Shown here: piece by piece, positions 9,313 to 18,500 of the stretch | Layout of the letters: each line of letters starts with the position of its first letter | Position numbering within the stretch: the stretch's first letter is position 1 | Assembly: GCA_964627535.1 (NCBI GenBank) | Contig: CAZVJW010000004.1 | Coordinates: 62,001-126,000, forward strand | Direction: 5' to 3' | DNA: 64,000 nt | DNA from: UBA1447 sp964627535 | GTDB taxonomy: Bacteria > Bacillota > Clostridia > Oscillospirales > Acutalibacteraceae | Position numbers and translations under genes: made by a program | The notes under the pieces: model-generated | Seen by the model: only the letters and a program-made list of their open reading frames with translations | Databases searched by the model: none | What the model was told of the DNA's origin: nothing

Positions 9313-10401
9313 ATGGACGGTACGGAAAAGAAGTCAGCTGTAAAAGTGCTTTTGGAAAAGGGCAGATCAACAGGTAAACTTTCCACACAGGAAATTGACG
9401 CGGTTATTTTAGAAATGGATTATGACATAGAGGAACTTGATAAGCTCTATGACAGAATCGAAAGCGAAAGCATTGAAATTATCGATGACTTCGGAGATGC
9501 AATGCTTGACAGCCTGGCATTTGATTTGGAAATACCGAAATCAGGCGATATGAACGGTATTGAGAAAAACGCGGCGATGGACGACCCCGTAAAAGTATAT
9601 TTAAAGGAAATCGGCAATGTCCCTCTGCTGTCTGCCGAGGAGGAAATTTCTCTTGCCCAGCGTATTACGGAGGATGACCTCCCTGCAAAACAACGCCTTG
9701 CCGAGGCAAACCTGCGTTTAGTCGTCAGCATAGCAAAGCGTTATGTCGGCAGGGGAATGCAGTTTCTCGATTTGATTCAGGAAGGAAATCTCGGGCTGAT
9801 AAAAGCTGTTGACAAATTTGATTATACAAAAGGCTTTAAATTTTCCACCTATGCTACATGGTGGATCAGGCAGGCAATTACCAGAGCTATCGCCGACCAG
9901 GCGCGGACAATCCGCATCCCGGTGCATATGGTTGAAACAATCAATAAAGTAAAAAAGACAAACAGTTTACTCCTTCACCAAAACGGCAGAGACCCGACCG
10001 CGGAGGAAATAGCAGCAGAACTTGATATGACTGTTGAAAAGGTCCGCGAAATTCTGCGCGTTGCGCAGGAACCTGTTTCTCTGGAAACACCCATTGGCGA
10101 GGAGGAGGATAGCCACCTTGGCGACTTCATCCCCGATGACGACGCTCCGGCGCCGGCGGATGCCGCCTCCATGCTGCTTTTAAAAGAACAAATCAGCGAT
10201 GTCCTGAAAACGCTGACAACAAGAGAAGAAAAGGTTCTTGCACTTCGTTTCGGACTTGTGGACGGCCAGTCGCACACCCTAGAAGAGGTTGGCAAGGAAT
10301 TTAATGTCACGAGGGAACGCATCCGGCAAATCGAGGCGAAAGCCCTTCGTAAACTCCGCCACCCAAGCAGAAGCAAAAGGCTCAGGGATTTCCTCGATTG
10401 A
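9313..10401 (+). CDS. sigA: RNA polymerase primary sigma factor (SigA/RpoD)
   Basis: Main vegetative sigma factor, 362 residues. AAGGAGA at 9300-9306 points to ATG 9313; an in-frame TTG at 9307 is too close to it. A short region 1.1-like N terminus is followed by region 1.2 (DDPVKVYLKEIGNVPLLS), region 2 (NLRLVVSIAKRYVGRGMQFL, FSTYATWWIRQAITRAI), region 3 (VHMVETINKVKK) and region 4 with the helix-turn-helix EVGKEFNVTRERIRQIEAKA and the ending LRDFLD typical of SigA. The region 2.4 and 4.2 residues that read TTGACA/TATAAT promoters are conserved, consistent with the promoters seen in this window. Confidence 0.97.
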   Translation: MDGTEKKSAVKVLLEKGRSTGKLSTQEIDAVILEMDYDIEELDKLYDRIESESIEIIDDFGDAMLDSLAFDLEIPKSGDMNGIEKNAAMDDPVKVYLKEIGNVPLLSAEEEISLAQRITEDDLPAKQRLAEANLRLVVSIAKRYVGRGMQFLDLIQEGNLGLIKAVDKFDYTKGFKFSTYATWWIRQAITRAIADQARTIRIPVHMVETINKVKKTNSLLLHQNGRDPTAEEIAAELDMTVEKVREILRVAQEPVSLETPIGEEEDSHLGDFIPDDDAPAPADAASMLLLKEQISDVLKTLTTREEKVLALRFGLVDGQSHTLEEVGKEFNVTRERIRQIEAKALRKLRHPSRSKRLRDFLD

Positions 10402-10411
10402 TATATTTTAG

Positions 10412-10440
10412 TGTAGGGGACGGGTCGTCCGTCCCGCAAA
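10412..10440 (+). repeat. 29-bp palindromic repeat, copy 1
   Basis: Contains GGGACGGGTCGTCCGTCCC, where GGGACGG pairs with CCGTCCC over a 5-base loop. An identical 29-base copy lies at 35738-35766. Here it follows sigA by 10 bases and may act as a 3' end or REP-like element. Confidence 0.8.
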
Positions 10441-10503
10441 GGTACATTCTTTAAAGGCGTTTTTTTAATTTTGAAACAAATATAAAGATATGTGAGTAAA
10501 CTT

Positions 10504-12114
10504 ATGAGCGATGAATTGCAATTGGGTTCTACACAGGATGCCGGAGCGGATATCCCGGCAAACGGGGCAAATATCGATGAACCTTCACCGCCGGCGGAGG
10601 ATAATGAAAAGAAAAAATATCTGACTTTGCCCGAATATATATTGAATGTTTTAGTCGTCGGTTCTGACGGGCTCAAAGGAGCGCTAAGTGTCTGGAGCGG
10701 CATGGTGACCACAATATTTTTGAAACTGAGCCCCAAAGCATATGTCAACCTTGCGAATGTCAACACAGGGCTTTCGGTTTTTGTTCAATTCTACAACCTG
10801 TTTGCGGCAAGAATCTCGGATAGAATGACGAATCATAAAAGAACGGTCTATGCGCTTTTTGGTCCGGCCGCTGTCCTCGGAATTCTCGGAACGGTACCCA
10901 TCGCGTTTATGTTTCCCGGCATGACGGATAATGTTAAAATTGCATATATTTGCACATTGGGTATATTAGGTTCGATTATCAGCCCCTATTTGGGAAACGC
11001 CCAGAGCGTGTTGGGTATCAGAATGACACCGAGCTCAAGGGAAAGGGGCATTCTCGGCACGCTCAACAATACCATCGGCAGCGCTGCCGGGAGCCTGACC
11101 GCCCCGGTGATGTCCTTGGTGATGCTGCTCTTCTCGGGGATAGTGCCTTACGAAAAGGGCTCCAATTCAGCGAATGCCTATTATTTGTTTTACGGAACAA
11201 TCCTTTTTACAATAATTTCGATGACGCTGTCTGTAATCTTTACCCGTGTCAGGCAGGTAAGAATTCCTGCTCCGATAAAGGACCCTTCCGAGAAACCTTC
11301 AAACCTGTTGGGTGTTACGAAATCGATTCTTAAAAACAGGCCTTTGGTTTTGAAAAAAGTTTCCGGAATGCTGGGGGGATGGTCGGGTATTGGCAGTTCG
11401 GCATTTTCCCTGTTAGTCACCAAGTATTATCAGGGAATCGCGCTTAATTTATTCGGGTATCATTACAAGCCCAGTCTCGGTATGCTTTTCTTTATGTTTT
11501 CGCTGACCCAGACTGTTCCTTCGGTTATATCTTTATCCATAACTCCGTTTTTAAGAAAAAGGTTCTCGGACAAAGCGCTTAATATTTTTCAAATGAGTTG
11601 GTATTTGGCGGGCAGCCTGGTGTCGCTTGTAGGGCTTTCAGGCATTTTCTTTACTGTGCCGATGCAGCAAAAGTATTGGATTCAAATGTTTTGCTATCAT
11701 TGGAACGGCTGGGCTTTTGGGCTTAATGTTTGCGGCGGTGTCATGGATTTGGAACTGCTCGATTATTCGGAATGGCAGACCGGCGAAAGAAACGAATGCA
11801 CTTTTGGGTACTTAACCGGTCTTTTTCATTGGATTTTTACTTTGCCTACAGGCATTGTCGGTGCTCGCTTGCTGATAAAGACGGGGTATAGAACAGACCG
11901 GCCAGAAGCCCCGATAACGCCTATGGTGACCAATAACCTTTTTCGTTTATTCACTTTAGCACCGCTGTTCGGACAAATTCTTACGCTGATACCCATGCTG
12001 TTTTACGATTTCAGCGGTGATAAGAGAAAACGCGTTATGGATGAATTACAGGCAAGGAGAGAAAAAATACAAAAAGAAGACAGCCTGAAGGCGGGAAATG
12101 AAGCATCCGTTTAA
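10504..12114 (+). CDS. MFS/GPH-type membrane transporter
   Basis: A 536-residue polytopic membrane protein. After about 50 polar residues come roughly 11-12 hydrophobic segments. The layout resembles the glycoside-pentoside-hexuronide:cation symporter branch of the major facilitator superfamily: ISDRMTNHKR lies in the first cytoplasmic loop, and a second conserved block follows the central loop. The substrate cannot be read from sequence. The ribosome site is weak; a GTG at 10492 is an alternative start. It lies between the primary sigma factor gene and a c-di-GMP gene, with no sugar-metabolism partner next to it. Confidence 0.75.
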   Translation: MSDELQLGSTQDAGADIPANGANIDEPSPPAEDNEKKKYLTLPEYILNVLVVGSDGLKGALSVWSGMVTTIFLKLSPKAYVNLANVNTGLSVFVQFYNLFAARISDRMTNHKRTVYALFGPAAVLGILGTVPIAFMFPGMTDNVKIAYICTLGILGSIISPYLGNAQSVLGIRMTPSSRERGILGTLNNTIGSAAGSLTAPVMSLVMLLFSGIVPYEKGSNSANAYYLFYGTILFTIISMTLSVIFTRVRQVRIPAPIKDPSEKPSNLLGVTKSILKNRPLVLKKVSGMLGGWSGIGSSAFSLLVTKYYQGIALNLFGYHYKPSLGMLFFMFSLTQTVPSVISLSITPFLRKRFSDKALNIFQMSWYLAGSLVSLVGLSGIFFTVPMQQKYWIQMFCYHWNGWAFGLNVCGGVMDLELLDYSEWQTGERNECTFGYLTGLFHWIFTLPTGIVGARLLIKTGYRTDRPEAPITPMVTNNLFRLFTLAPLFGQILTLIPMLFYDFSGDKRKRVMDELQARREKIQKEDSLKAGNEASV

Positions 12115-12153
12115 CAATATAATTTTAGTAATATATATGTTACCGTATTCAAA

Positions 12154-12165
12154 CATCGGCGATTA
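12154..12165 (+). repeat. Remnant of a family A end abutting family B copy 1
   Basis: CATCGGCGATTA matches the family A right end CATCGCCGATTA with one mismatch, and the family B terminus ATACTAATT follows at once. A short match, so tentative, but the same kind of junction recurs at 59970. Confidence 0.4.
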
Positions 12166-12299
12166 ATACTAATTACTCTTAAAAACCTAACAAAAAATCC
12201 GCACAAAACCTCATAATACTATTCTGCATTAAAATGGCGAATAGTATAAATCAAAACTTTTGCTTCATTTTTTAGAGATTTTTAATCGTGAATTAGTAT
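12166..12299 (+). mobile_element. Family B repeat, copy 1 (MITE-like, with nested insert)
   Basis: Begins ATACTAATTACTC and ends CGTGAATTAGTAT, with inverted ends that also share TAAAAACC/GGTTTTTA type sequence. It matches copies at 45248-45348 and 51571-51673, but is about 32 bases longer because of an insert at 12216-12247. Its right end carries TTTAGA (12271-12276), 17 bases, TAGTAT (12294-12299), a promoter-like pair 38 bases before the next gene. Confidence 0.8.
12216..12247 (+). repeat. 32-bp palindromic mini-element nested in family B copy 1
   Basis: Perfect 9-bp inverted ends ATACTATTC and GAATAGTAT flank 14 bases containing ATTAAAATGGC. It is absent from the other two family B copies at the corresponding position (CATAAATC). 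A related sequence sits at 15359-15388 just after the rpoB -10 box. Confidence 0.65.
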
Positions 12300-12337
12300 A
12301 AGAACCATCTTTATAAATCAGTATATGGAGGGTTTGT

Positions 12338-15172
12338 ATGAACCTGAATGTCAACACACTTGCAATTGCTCTTTGCATAACAAATTTAATGCAGGTCGGC
12401 ATCATGTTTTCCCAATTTCGTAAGAGTAAAACCAACGAAGGCCCGGGATGGTGGACTGTTGGCGGTTTGTGCGCGGCACTTGCCTTTGCTTTTTACGAAT
12501 TTCGTAATTTGCCTGCGCCGCTTGGCATGTTGGCTATTATTGCCAACAATTCACTTCTTTTTATTGCCCTGACACTGGTTTATATTGGTGTTAAACGCTT
12601 TCAGAACCAGCGTGAAAACGGCAAAGCGCTTACTGCTTTTTGTGCTGTCTTCGTGCTGCTTAATATATATTTCACTTCCCCTTCATTTTATAATTATGGT
12701 GCGCGGCGGACAATTTTGTTGGCCGGAGTTGCAGTCATTTCGCTGTTAATAGGAAGCAATCTTACAAAATATAAGGGCAAACTGACTGCTTTTTGGAGAT
12801 ATTTCCTTTCAATCGGGTTTCTGGCATTTGGGATAGCCTCTGTAATCGGAGTTGTATTAACACTTACCGTAAAAAAACTTGGCGGTACAAATGAAAATGC
12901 AATGATGCAAACGGGTATGTATGTCGGAACAATTATTGCCACCACTGTTTGGACATTCGGATTTATTACTTTAATCAATCAGCGTCTGTTTGCGGCCGGC
13001 CAAGAGGCAAAAGAACGCTTTGAATCAATTTTTAATACAAGCCCCGACGGCGTTTTTATTTCAAGCATTACCGAGGGAATCATATGGAACATAAACGAAG
13101 GCTTTACGGCTCTGACCGGTTATACCCGCGAAGAGACTATCGGGAAAACAAGCTTGGAAATCGATCTTTATGAAAACGTTGCCGACCGTCAGCGTTTATA
13201 TAACGAGCTTGTAAAAAAAGGGATTTGCGAAAACTTTGAAGCAAATATTAAAAAGAAAGACGGATCAAAGATTACTGTGCTTATATCATCAAAAAAGATT
13301 TCTTTGAACGGTATACCGCATGACAGCTGCGTTATGCGTGACATCACAGAGCGGAAGCTGGCCGAAAATAAATTGAAAAAATCAAGGGAACAATACCATC
13401 TTTTATTTGAAAATGCCGTTGAAACAGTATTTGTCGCACAGAATGCAAAAATTAAACTCTGCAATCCTATAGCGGAAACGCTGACAGGTTACCCGCGCGA
13501 TGAATTGTTGTCGCTCCCGATTTCAACTATCATCTATCCGGACGATTTGCAATTTGTGCTTGCAAGCCATGTTAGCCGCCCCGAGGACGGAAATGCTGTA
13601 AATCAGTATGATTTCAGGATTTTAAGTAAAGACAATAAAGTCAAATGGGTAGAAATCAAGTCGATTATGATAGAGTGGGATAATAAACCCGCCACATTGA
13701 ATTTTTTAACCGATATTTCCGAGCGTAAACAAGCCGTACAGGACTTGATGGAAAGTGAGGCTAAGTATAGGCTGATAACGGAATTTGCGTCAGATGTTAT
13801 TTGGGTACTGAATATAAACAAAAATGAGTATACATATATGAGCCCATCCGTGATTCATTTGAGAGGTTTTACGCCGGAAGAAGTAAAAACGATGGGGGTA
13901 GAAAAGTCTTTTACACCTGAATCTCTGCAAATAGTCAGGTACTCCGTCACAAACAATCTTGAATATTTCAAAAAAACCCCAAAAGCTTCCAACCATTACA
14001 CGAACGAACTGCAGCAGACATGCAAAAACGGAGATGTGATATGGGTGGAGGAATCAACGAAGTATAGGTATAATGTAGACGGAGAAATTGAAATTATCGG
14101 TGTAACCCGCAATATAGAAGACAGAAAAAAGACAGAAGCGGAAATTCTTTATCTGAGTTATCATGACCAGCTTACCGGCCTAAAAAACCGGAGATATTTC
14201 GACAATTCCATAAGAATGTTCGAGGAGAATGAACGAATCCCTTTAACACTTATCATGGCGGATGTTAATGGTTTAAAACTGACAAACGATGCTTTCGGGC
14301 ATAAAGCCGGCGATTTGATTTTGGAAAAAGTTGCCAATATATTAACCGATTCATGCGGTAATAATGGTATTGCCGCAAGAATCGGCGGAGATGAATTTAT
14401 TCTTTTACTACCGGAAACAGACGCGAAATGCGCAGAGAAAATTATTGAAAAGATTGACACTGCAATAACCCGGGAAAAATGCGAGACCATTATCCTTTCA
14501 CTTTCAATTGGGTTCGCCGTAAAAACAAATGCTGTCGAAAATATCGATGAAATTTTCAAAAAAGCGGAAGATGATATGTACCGGCACAAGCTGGCCGAAA
14601 GTTCGAGTATGCGTAACCAAACAATCAACCTGATTATGAAAACACTGTATGAAAAGAACAACAGAGAGATGCTGCATTCGAAAAGAGTCAGCGAACGTTG
14701 CGAATTGATTGCGAAAAACCTCGATCTTGATAACAATTCGGTCAATCAACTCAGGCTGGCAGGGCTTATGCATGATATCGGTAAAATCGGAATTGCCGAA
14801 ACAATTCTTAATAATCCCGTAAGATTAGCAAAAGACGAGTGGGCTGAAATAAGAAGGCATTCAGAAATAGGGTATAGAATATTAAGCTCAGTAAATGAAT
14901 TCTCGGAAATAGCGGATTGTATACTAGAACATCATGAAAGATGGGACGGAGAAGGATATCCAAGAGGCCTTTCCGGTAATAACATTTCTTTACAGGCAAG
15001 GGTGATTTCGATAGCGGATTCATTTGATGCCATGACATCCGACAGGCCTTACCGAAAGGCTTTAAGCGAAGAAGATGCCGTTGCCGAAATCGGAAAATGC
15101 TCAGGAACACAATTTGATCCTGTTATTGCAAAGGTTTTTGTCGAAAAGGTTTTGGGTAAAAAGTGGGCATAA
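12338..15172 (+). CDS. Membrane PAS-GGDEF-HD-GYP cyclic-di-GMP signalling protein
   Basis: A 944-residue protein starting at ATG 12338 behind TGGAGGG. The N-terminal 220 residues hold about seven hydrophobic segments, a membrane sensor. Three PAS domains follow (about residues 225-345, 350-475 and 480-605), each opening with an F..I/LFE-type helix, and linkers of the ITERK/ISERK/IEDRKK kind typical of PAS-PAC units. Then a GGDEF diguanylate cyclase domain with intact RIGGDEF (about residue 683), and an HD-GYP phosphodiesterase domain with HDIGK (about residue 811), HHERWDGEGYP and DSFDAMTSDRPYR. Both catalytic sites look complete, so it could both make and degrade c-di-GMP depending on input. 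The signal is unknown. Two hairpin terminators follow. Confidence 0.93.
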   Translation: MNLNVNTLAIALCITNLMQVGIMFSQFRKSKTNEGPGWWTVGGLCAALAFAFYEFRNLPAPLGMLAIIANNSLLFIALTLVYIGVKRFQNQRENGKALTAFCAVFVLLNIYFTSPSFYNYGARRTILLAGVAVISLLIGSNLTKYKGKLTAFWRYFLSIGFLAFGIASVIGVVLTLTVKKLGGTNENAMMQTGMYVGTIIATTVWTFGFITLINQRLFAAGQEAKERFESIFNTSPDGVFISSITEGIIWNINEGFTALTGYTREETIGKTSLEIDLYENVADRQRLYNELVKKGICENFEANIKKKDGSKITVLISSKKISLNGIPHDSCVMRDITERKLAENKLKKSREQYHLLFENAVETVFVAQNAKIKLCNPIAETLTGYPRDELLSLPISTIIYPDDLQFVLASHVSRPEDGNAVNQYDFRILSKDNKVKWVEIKSIMIEWDNKPATLNFLTDISERKQAVQDLMESEAKYRLITEFASDVIWVLNINKNEYTYMSPSVIHLRGFTPEEVKTMGVEKSFTPESLQIVRYSVTNNLEYFKKTPKASNHYTNELQQTCKNGDVIWVEESTKYRYNVDGEIEIIGVTRNIEDRKKTEAEILYLSYHDQLTGLKNRRYFDNSIRMFEENERIPLTLIMADVNGLKLTNDAFGHKAGDLILEKVANILTDSCGNNGIAARIGGDEFILLLPETDAKCAEKIIEKIDTAITREKCETIILSLSIGFAVKTNAVENIDEIFKKAEDDMYRHKLAESSSMRNQTINLIMKTLYEKNNREMLHSKRVSERCELIAKNLDLDNNSVNQLRLAGLMHDIGKIGIAETILNNPVRLAKDEWAEIRRHSEIGYRILSSVNEFSEIADCILEHHERWDGEGYPRGLSGNNISLQARVISIADSFDAMTSDRPYRKALSEEDAVAEIGKCSGTQFDPVIAKVFVEKVLGKKWA

Positions 15173-15190
15173 AGGTTGCTTGGATTTTCA

Positions 15191-15228
15191 TAACCAGTGT
15201 TTTCACGCTTGGTTACTGCGTTTTTTAA
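15191..15228 (+). terminator. Hairpin plus T-run after the c-di-GMP gene
   Basis: TAACCA...TGGTTA with inner GTG-TTTT-CAC and a 3-base bulge, followed by GCGTTTTTT. Probably the first of two terminators in series. Confidence 0.5.
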
Positions 15229-15239
15229 TTAAACTGTAT

Positions 15240-15287
15240 AAAAAGCGGGGCGGATTTTCGAAAAAAGAAAAACCACCCCGCTTTTTA
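15240..15287 (+). terminator. Rho-independent terminator isolating rpoB from upstream
   Basis: AAAAAGCGGGG pairs with CCCCGCTTTTT across an A/T-rich loop. The A-run on one side and the T-run on the other could let it work in both directions. Confidence 0.85.
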
Positions 15288-15334
15288 AAAAATACAAAAA
15301 AACTGGAAGAAACAAAAAAAACAGAAAATAAGTA

Positions 15335-15363
15335 TTGACAATCAAATTGACTTCATATATACT
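15335..15363 (+). promoter_or_regulatory. rpoB promoter
   Basis: Near-consensus TTGACA (15335-15340), 17-base spacer, TATACT (15358-15363). A leader of about 180 bases precedes the rpoB start. Confidence 0.85.
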
Positions 15364-15553
15364 ATTACACTGCACATTAAAATGGCGAGGTATGCCACAA
15401 CAACATTGCCCGCCGAATACATTATAACATTTACCGTGAAAAAAACAAGCATTATCGGCAATTATTTATGTTAAACAGGCAGTTTAAGCTTAACGCACAC
15501 AATACCTGCAAAACCCACCGAAGTGGAAAATAAAAGAACGGAGTGATTGGCCT
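15364..15553 (+). other. rpoB 5' leader
   Basis: A 190-base untranslated leader. Positions 15374-15388 share TGCA(CA)TTAAAATGGCGA with the mini-element at 12216-12247. No ribosomal-protein binding structure or other known leader was recognised. GGAG at about 15538 is the ribosome site. Confidence 0.5.
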
Positions 15554-18500
15554 ATGCTGAAAGTTATTCCCGTTGAGCGTGGCAACCGTACTCGTATGAG
15601 TTTTGGAAAAATCAAAGAGGTTATGGAAATGCCGAACCTGATAGAAATCCAAAAGGACTCATATCAGTGGTTTTTGGATGTCGGTCTGAAAGAAGTGTTT
15701 AGAGAAATTGCGGAAATTAAGGATTATACCGGCAATTGGCTTTTAAGCTTTGTGGATTACCGAATGGATGAAAGGCCGAAATATACGGTTCGCGAATGCA
15801 AGGAACGGGATGCAACCTATGCAGCTCCGATGCGCGTAACGGTTCGCTTGCAGAACAAGTTGACCGGTGTAATTAAGGAGTCCGAAGTATTTATGGGAGA
15901 TTTTCCCATTATGACCGACAGCGGTACTTTTGTAATAAACGGAGCGGAGCGCGTTATCGTTTCGCAGTTGGTTCGTTCGCCCGGTGTATATTTTGATATG
16001 ACACATGATAAAACCGGAATCGAGCTTTACTCAAGCACCATTAACCCGAACAGGGGTGCATGGCTCGAATACGAAACGGATTCCAATGAAATATTTTATG
16101 TCAGAATTGACAAAAACCGCAAGATTTCTATAACAACATTCATAAGAGCTTTAGGGCTTGGCACTAACGACGAAATTGTCGCCCTTTTCGGCGATGATGA
16201 CAGAATTAACGCAACCCTTGAAAAGGACGAAACCCGCAATGCGGAAGAAGCCCTTATGGAAGTATTTAAAAAATTGCGCCAGGGTGAACCTGTCACACTT
16301 GAGGCCGCGCAGACACATTTGGATAATCTCTTCTTCGATCCTCATCGTTATGATATTTCGAGAGTCGGCCGGTATAAATACAATAAAAAACTTGCAATCT
16401 CTGCTCGTCTTGCAGGCTGCACACTTGTGGAACCGGTAGCAAATTTGTTTACCGGCGAAGTCATCGCGGAAGCCGGCGAAGTCATCACAAAAGAAAAGGC
16501 GTACCGGATTGAACAGGCAGGTGTTATGAAAGCGGTTGTTCTGGTCAACGGTCATAATATTAATATTGTGTCAAACCAAATGGTTGATATAGCCGAATAT
16601 GTCCCTGAAATCTCGGAACAGGAACTTGAAGAAATCGGCATCAATGAAAAGGTCCGTTTTTCCGTACTCTCGCAGATACTGGAAAAATGCGAAAGTAAGG
16701 AAATTTTAATTGCTGAGTTAGCTGCCCGCTGCGACGATCTTATTCCGAAACATATTATTGTTGATGATATTCTTGCGTCGATAAATTATGTAAATTGCAT
16801 TGCATATCACATCGGAACCACCGATGATATAGATCATTTGGGCAACCGCCGAATCCGTTCGGTTGGCGAGCTTCTGCAAAACCAATTCCGGATAGGACTT
16901 GCCCGCATGGAAAGAGTAGTCCGTGAAAGAATGACCCTGCAAGCGCAGGAGGATGAGGACAAAATAACCCCTCAGTCGCTTATCAACATCCGGCCTGTCC
17001 TGATGGCAATAAAAGAGTTTTTCGGTTCATCACCGCTTTCGCAGTTTATGGATCAAACCAACCCTTTGGCAGAGCTTACACACAAACGCCGTCTTTCAGC
17101 ACTCGGTCCCGGTGGTCTTTCAAGAGACAGAGCCGGTTTTGAAGTCCGCGATGTTCATTATAGCCATTACGGCCGCATGTGCCCGATTGAGACACCGGAA
17201 GGCCCCAACATAGGGCTTATTTCCTACCTTGCGACATTCGCACGCATCAACAAATACGGATTTATTGAAGCTCCTTTCAGAAAGGTTGACAAAGCAACGG
17301 GTGTTGTGCTTGATGAAGTGTTATATATGACTGCGGATGTTGAAGATGATTTTATTGTTGCGCAGGCAAATGAGCCGCTCAACGAAGAAGGCCATTTTAA
17401 AAATTCAAAGGTCAATGCCCGCTACCGTGACGAATTCCTCGAAGTTGAAGCTTCAAAAGCGGATTATATGGATGTCTCGCCCAGAATGGTTGTTTCAGTT
17501 GCAACGGCTATGATACCATTCCTTGAAAACGATGATGCCAATAGAGCTTTGATGGGATCAAACATGCAAAGACAGGCTGTGCCGCTTCTTAAAACAGAGG
17601 CCCCGATAGTCGGTACGGGTATGGAATATAAAGCAGCAATAGATTCGGGCGTTGCCGTAATTGCGAAGAATGCGGGAACCGTTATACATGTCAGCGCGGA
17701 CCGCATTCAGATTATGAATGACGGCGGAACAATTGACGATTACGAAGTAATTAAATTTATGCGCTCCAATCAGGGAACATGTATCAATCAATGCCCAATC
17801 ATTGAAGTTGGAAGACGTGTTGAAGCCCGCGAGGTTATTGCAGACGGTCCCGCAACCGATAACGGTGAAATCAGCCTTGGTAAAAATGCTCTTATCGGCT
17901 TTATGACTTGGGAAGGCTATAATTATGAGGATGCAGTTCTTATTAATGAAAAAATAGTACGTGATGATGTCTACACGTCAATCCACATAGAAGAACACGA
18001 GGTTGAAGCACGAGATACAAAGCTTGGGCCAGAAGAAATCACAAGAGATATTCCGAATGTCGGGGAAGACGCTTTGAGTGATTTGGACGAAAGAGGAATT
18101 ATCCGCATAGGTGCGGAAGTCCATTCGGGTGATATTCTTGTGGGTAAAGTCACCCCGAAAGGTGAAACCGAACTAACGGCTGAAGAACGTCTGCTGCGTG
18201 CGATATTCGGCGAAAAAGCCAAAGAGGTAAGAGATACTTCTTTAAGAGTACCCCATGGCGAGTATGGAATTGTTGTAAACGTCGAGGTATTTACAAGGGA
18301 TAACAGTGATGAACTTTCCCCCGGTGTTAACAAGGTTGTTCGTTGCTATGTCGCTCAAAAACGTAAAATTTCCGTCGGTGATAAAATGGCAGGACGTCAT
18401 GGCAACAAGGGCGTTGTTTCCAGAATACTCCCTCAGGAGGACATGCCATTCCTGCCTGACGGAACACCTTTGGATATTGTCCTAAATCCCCTCGGCGTTC

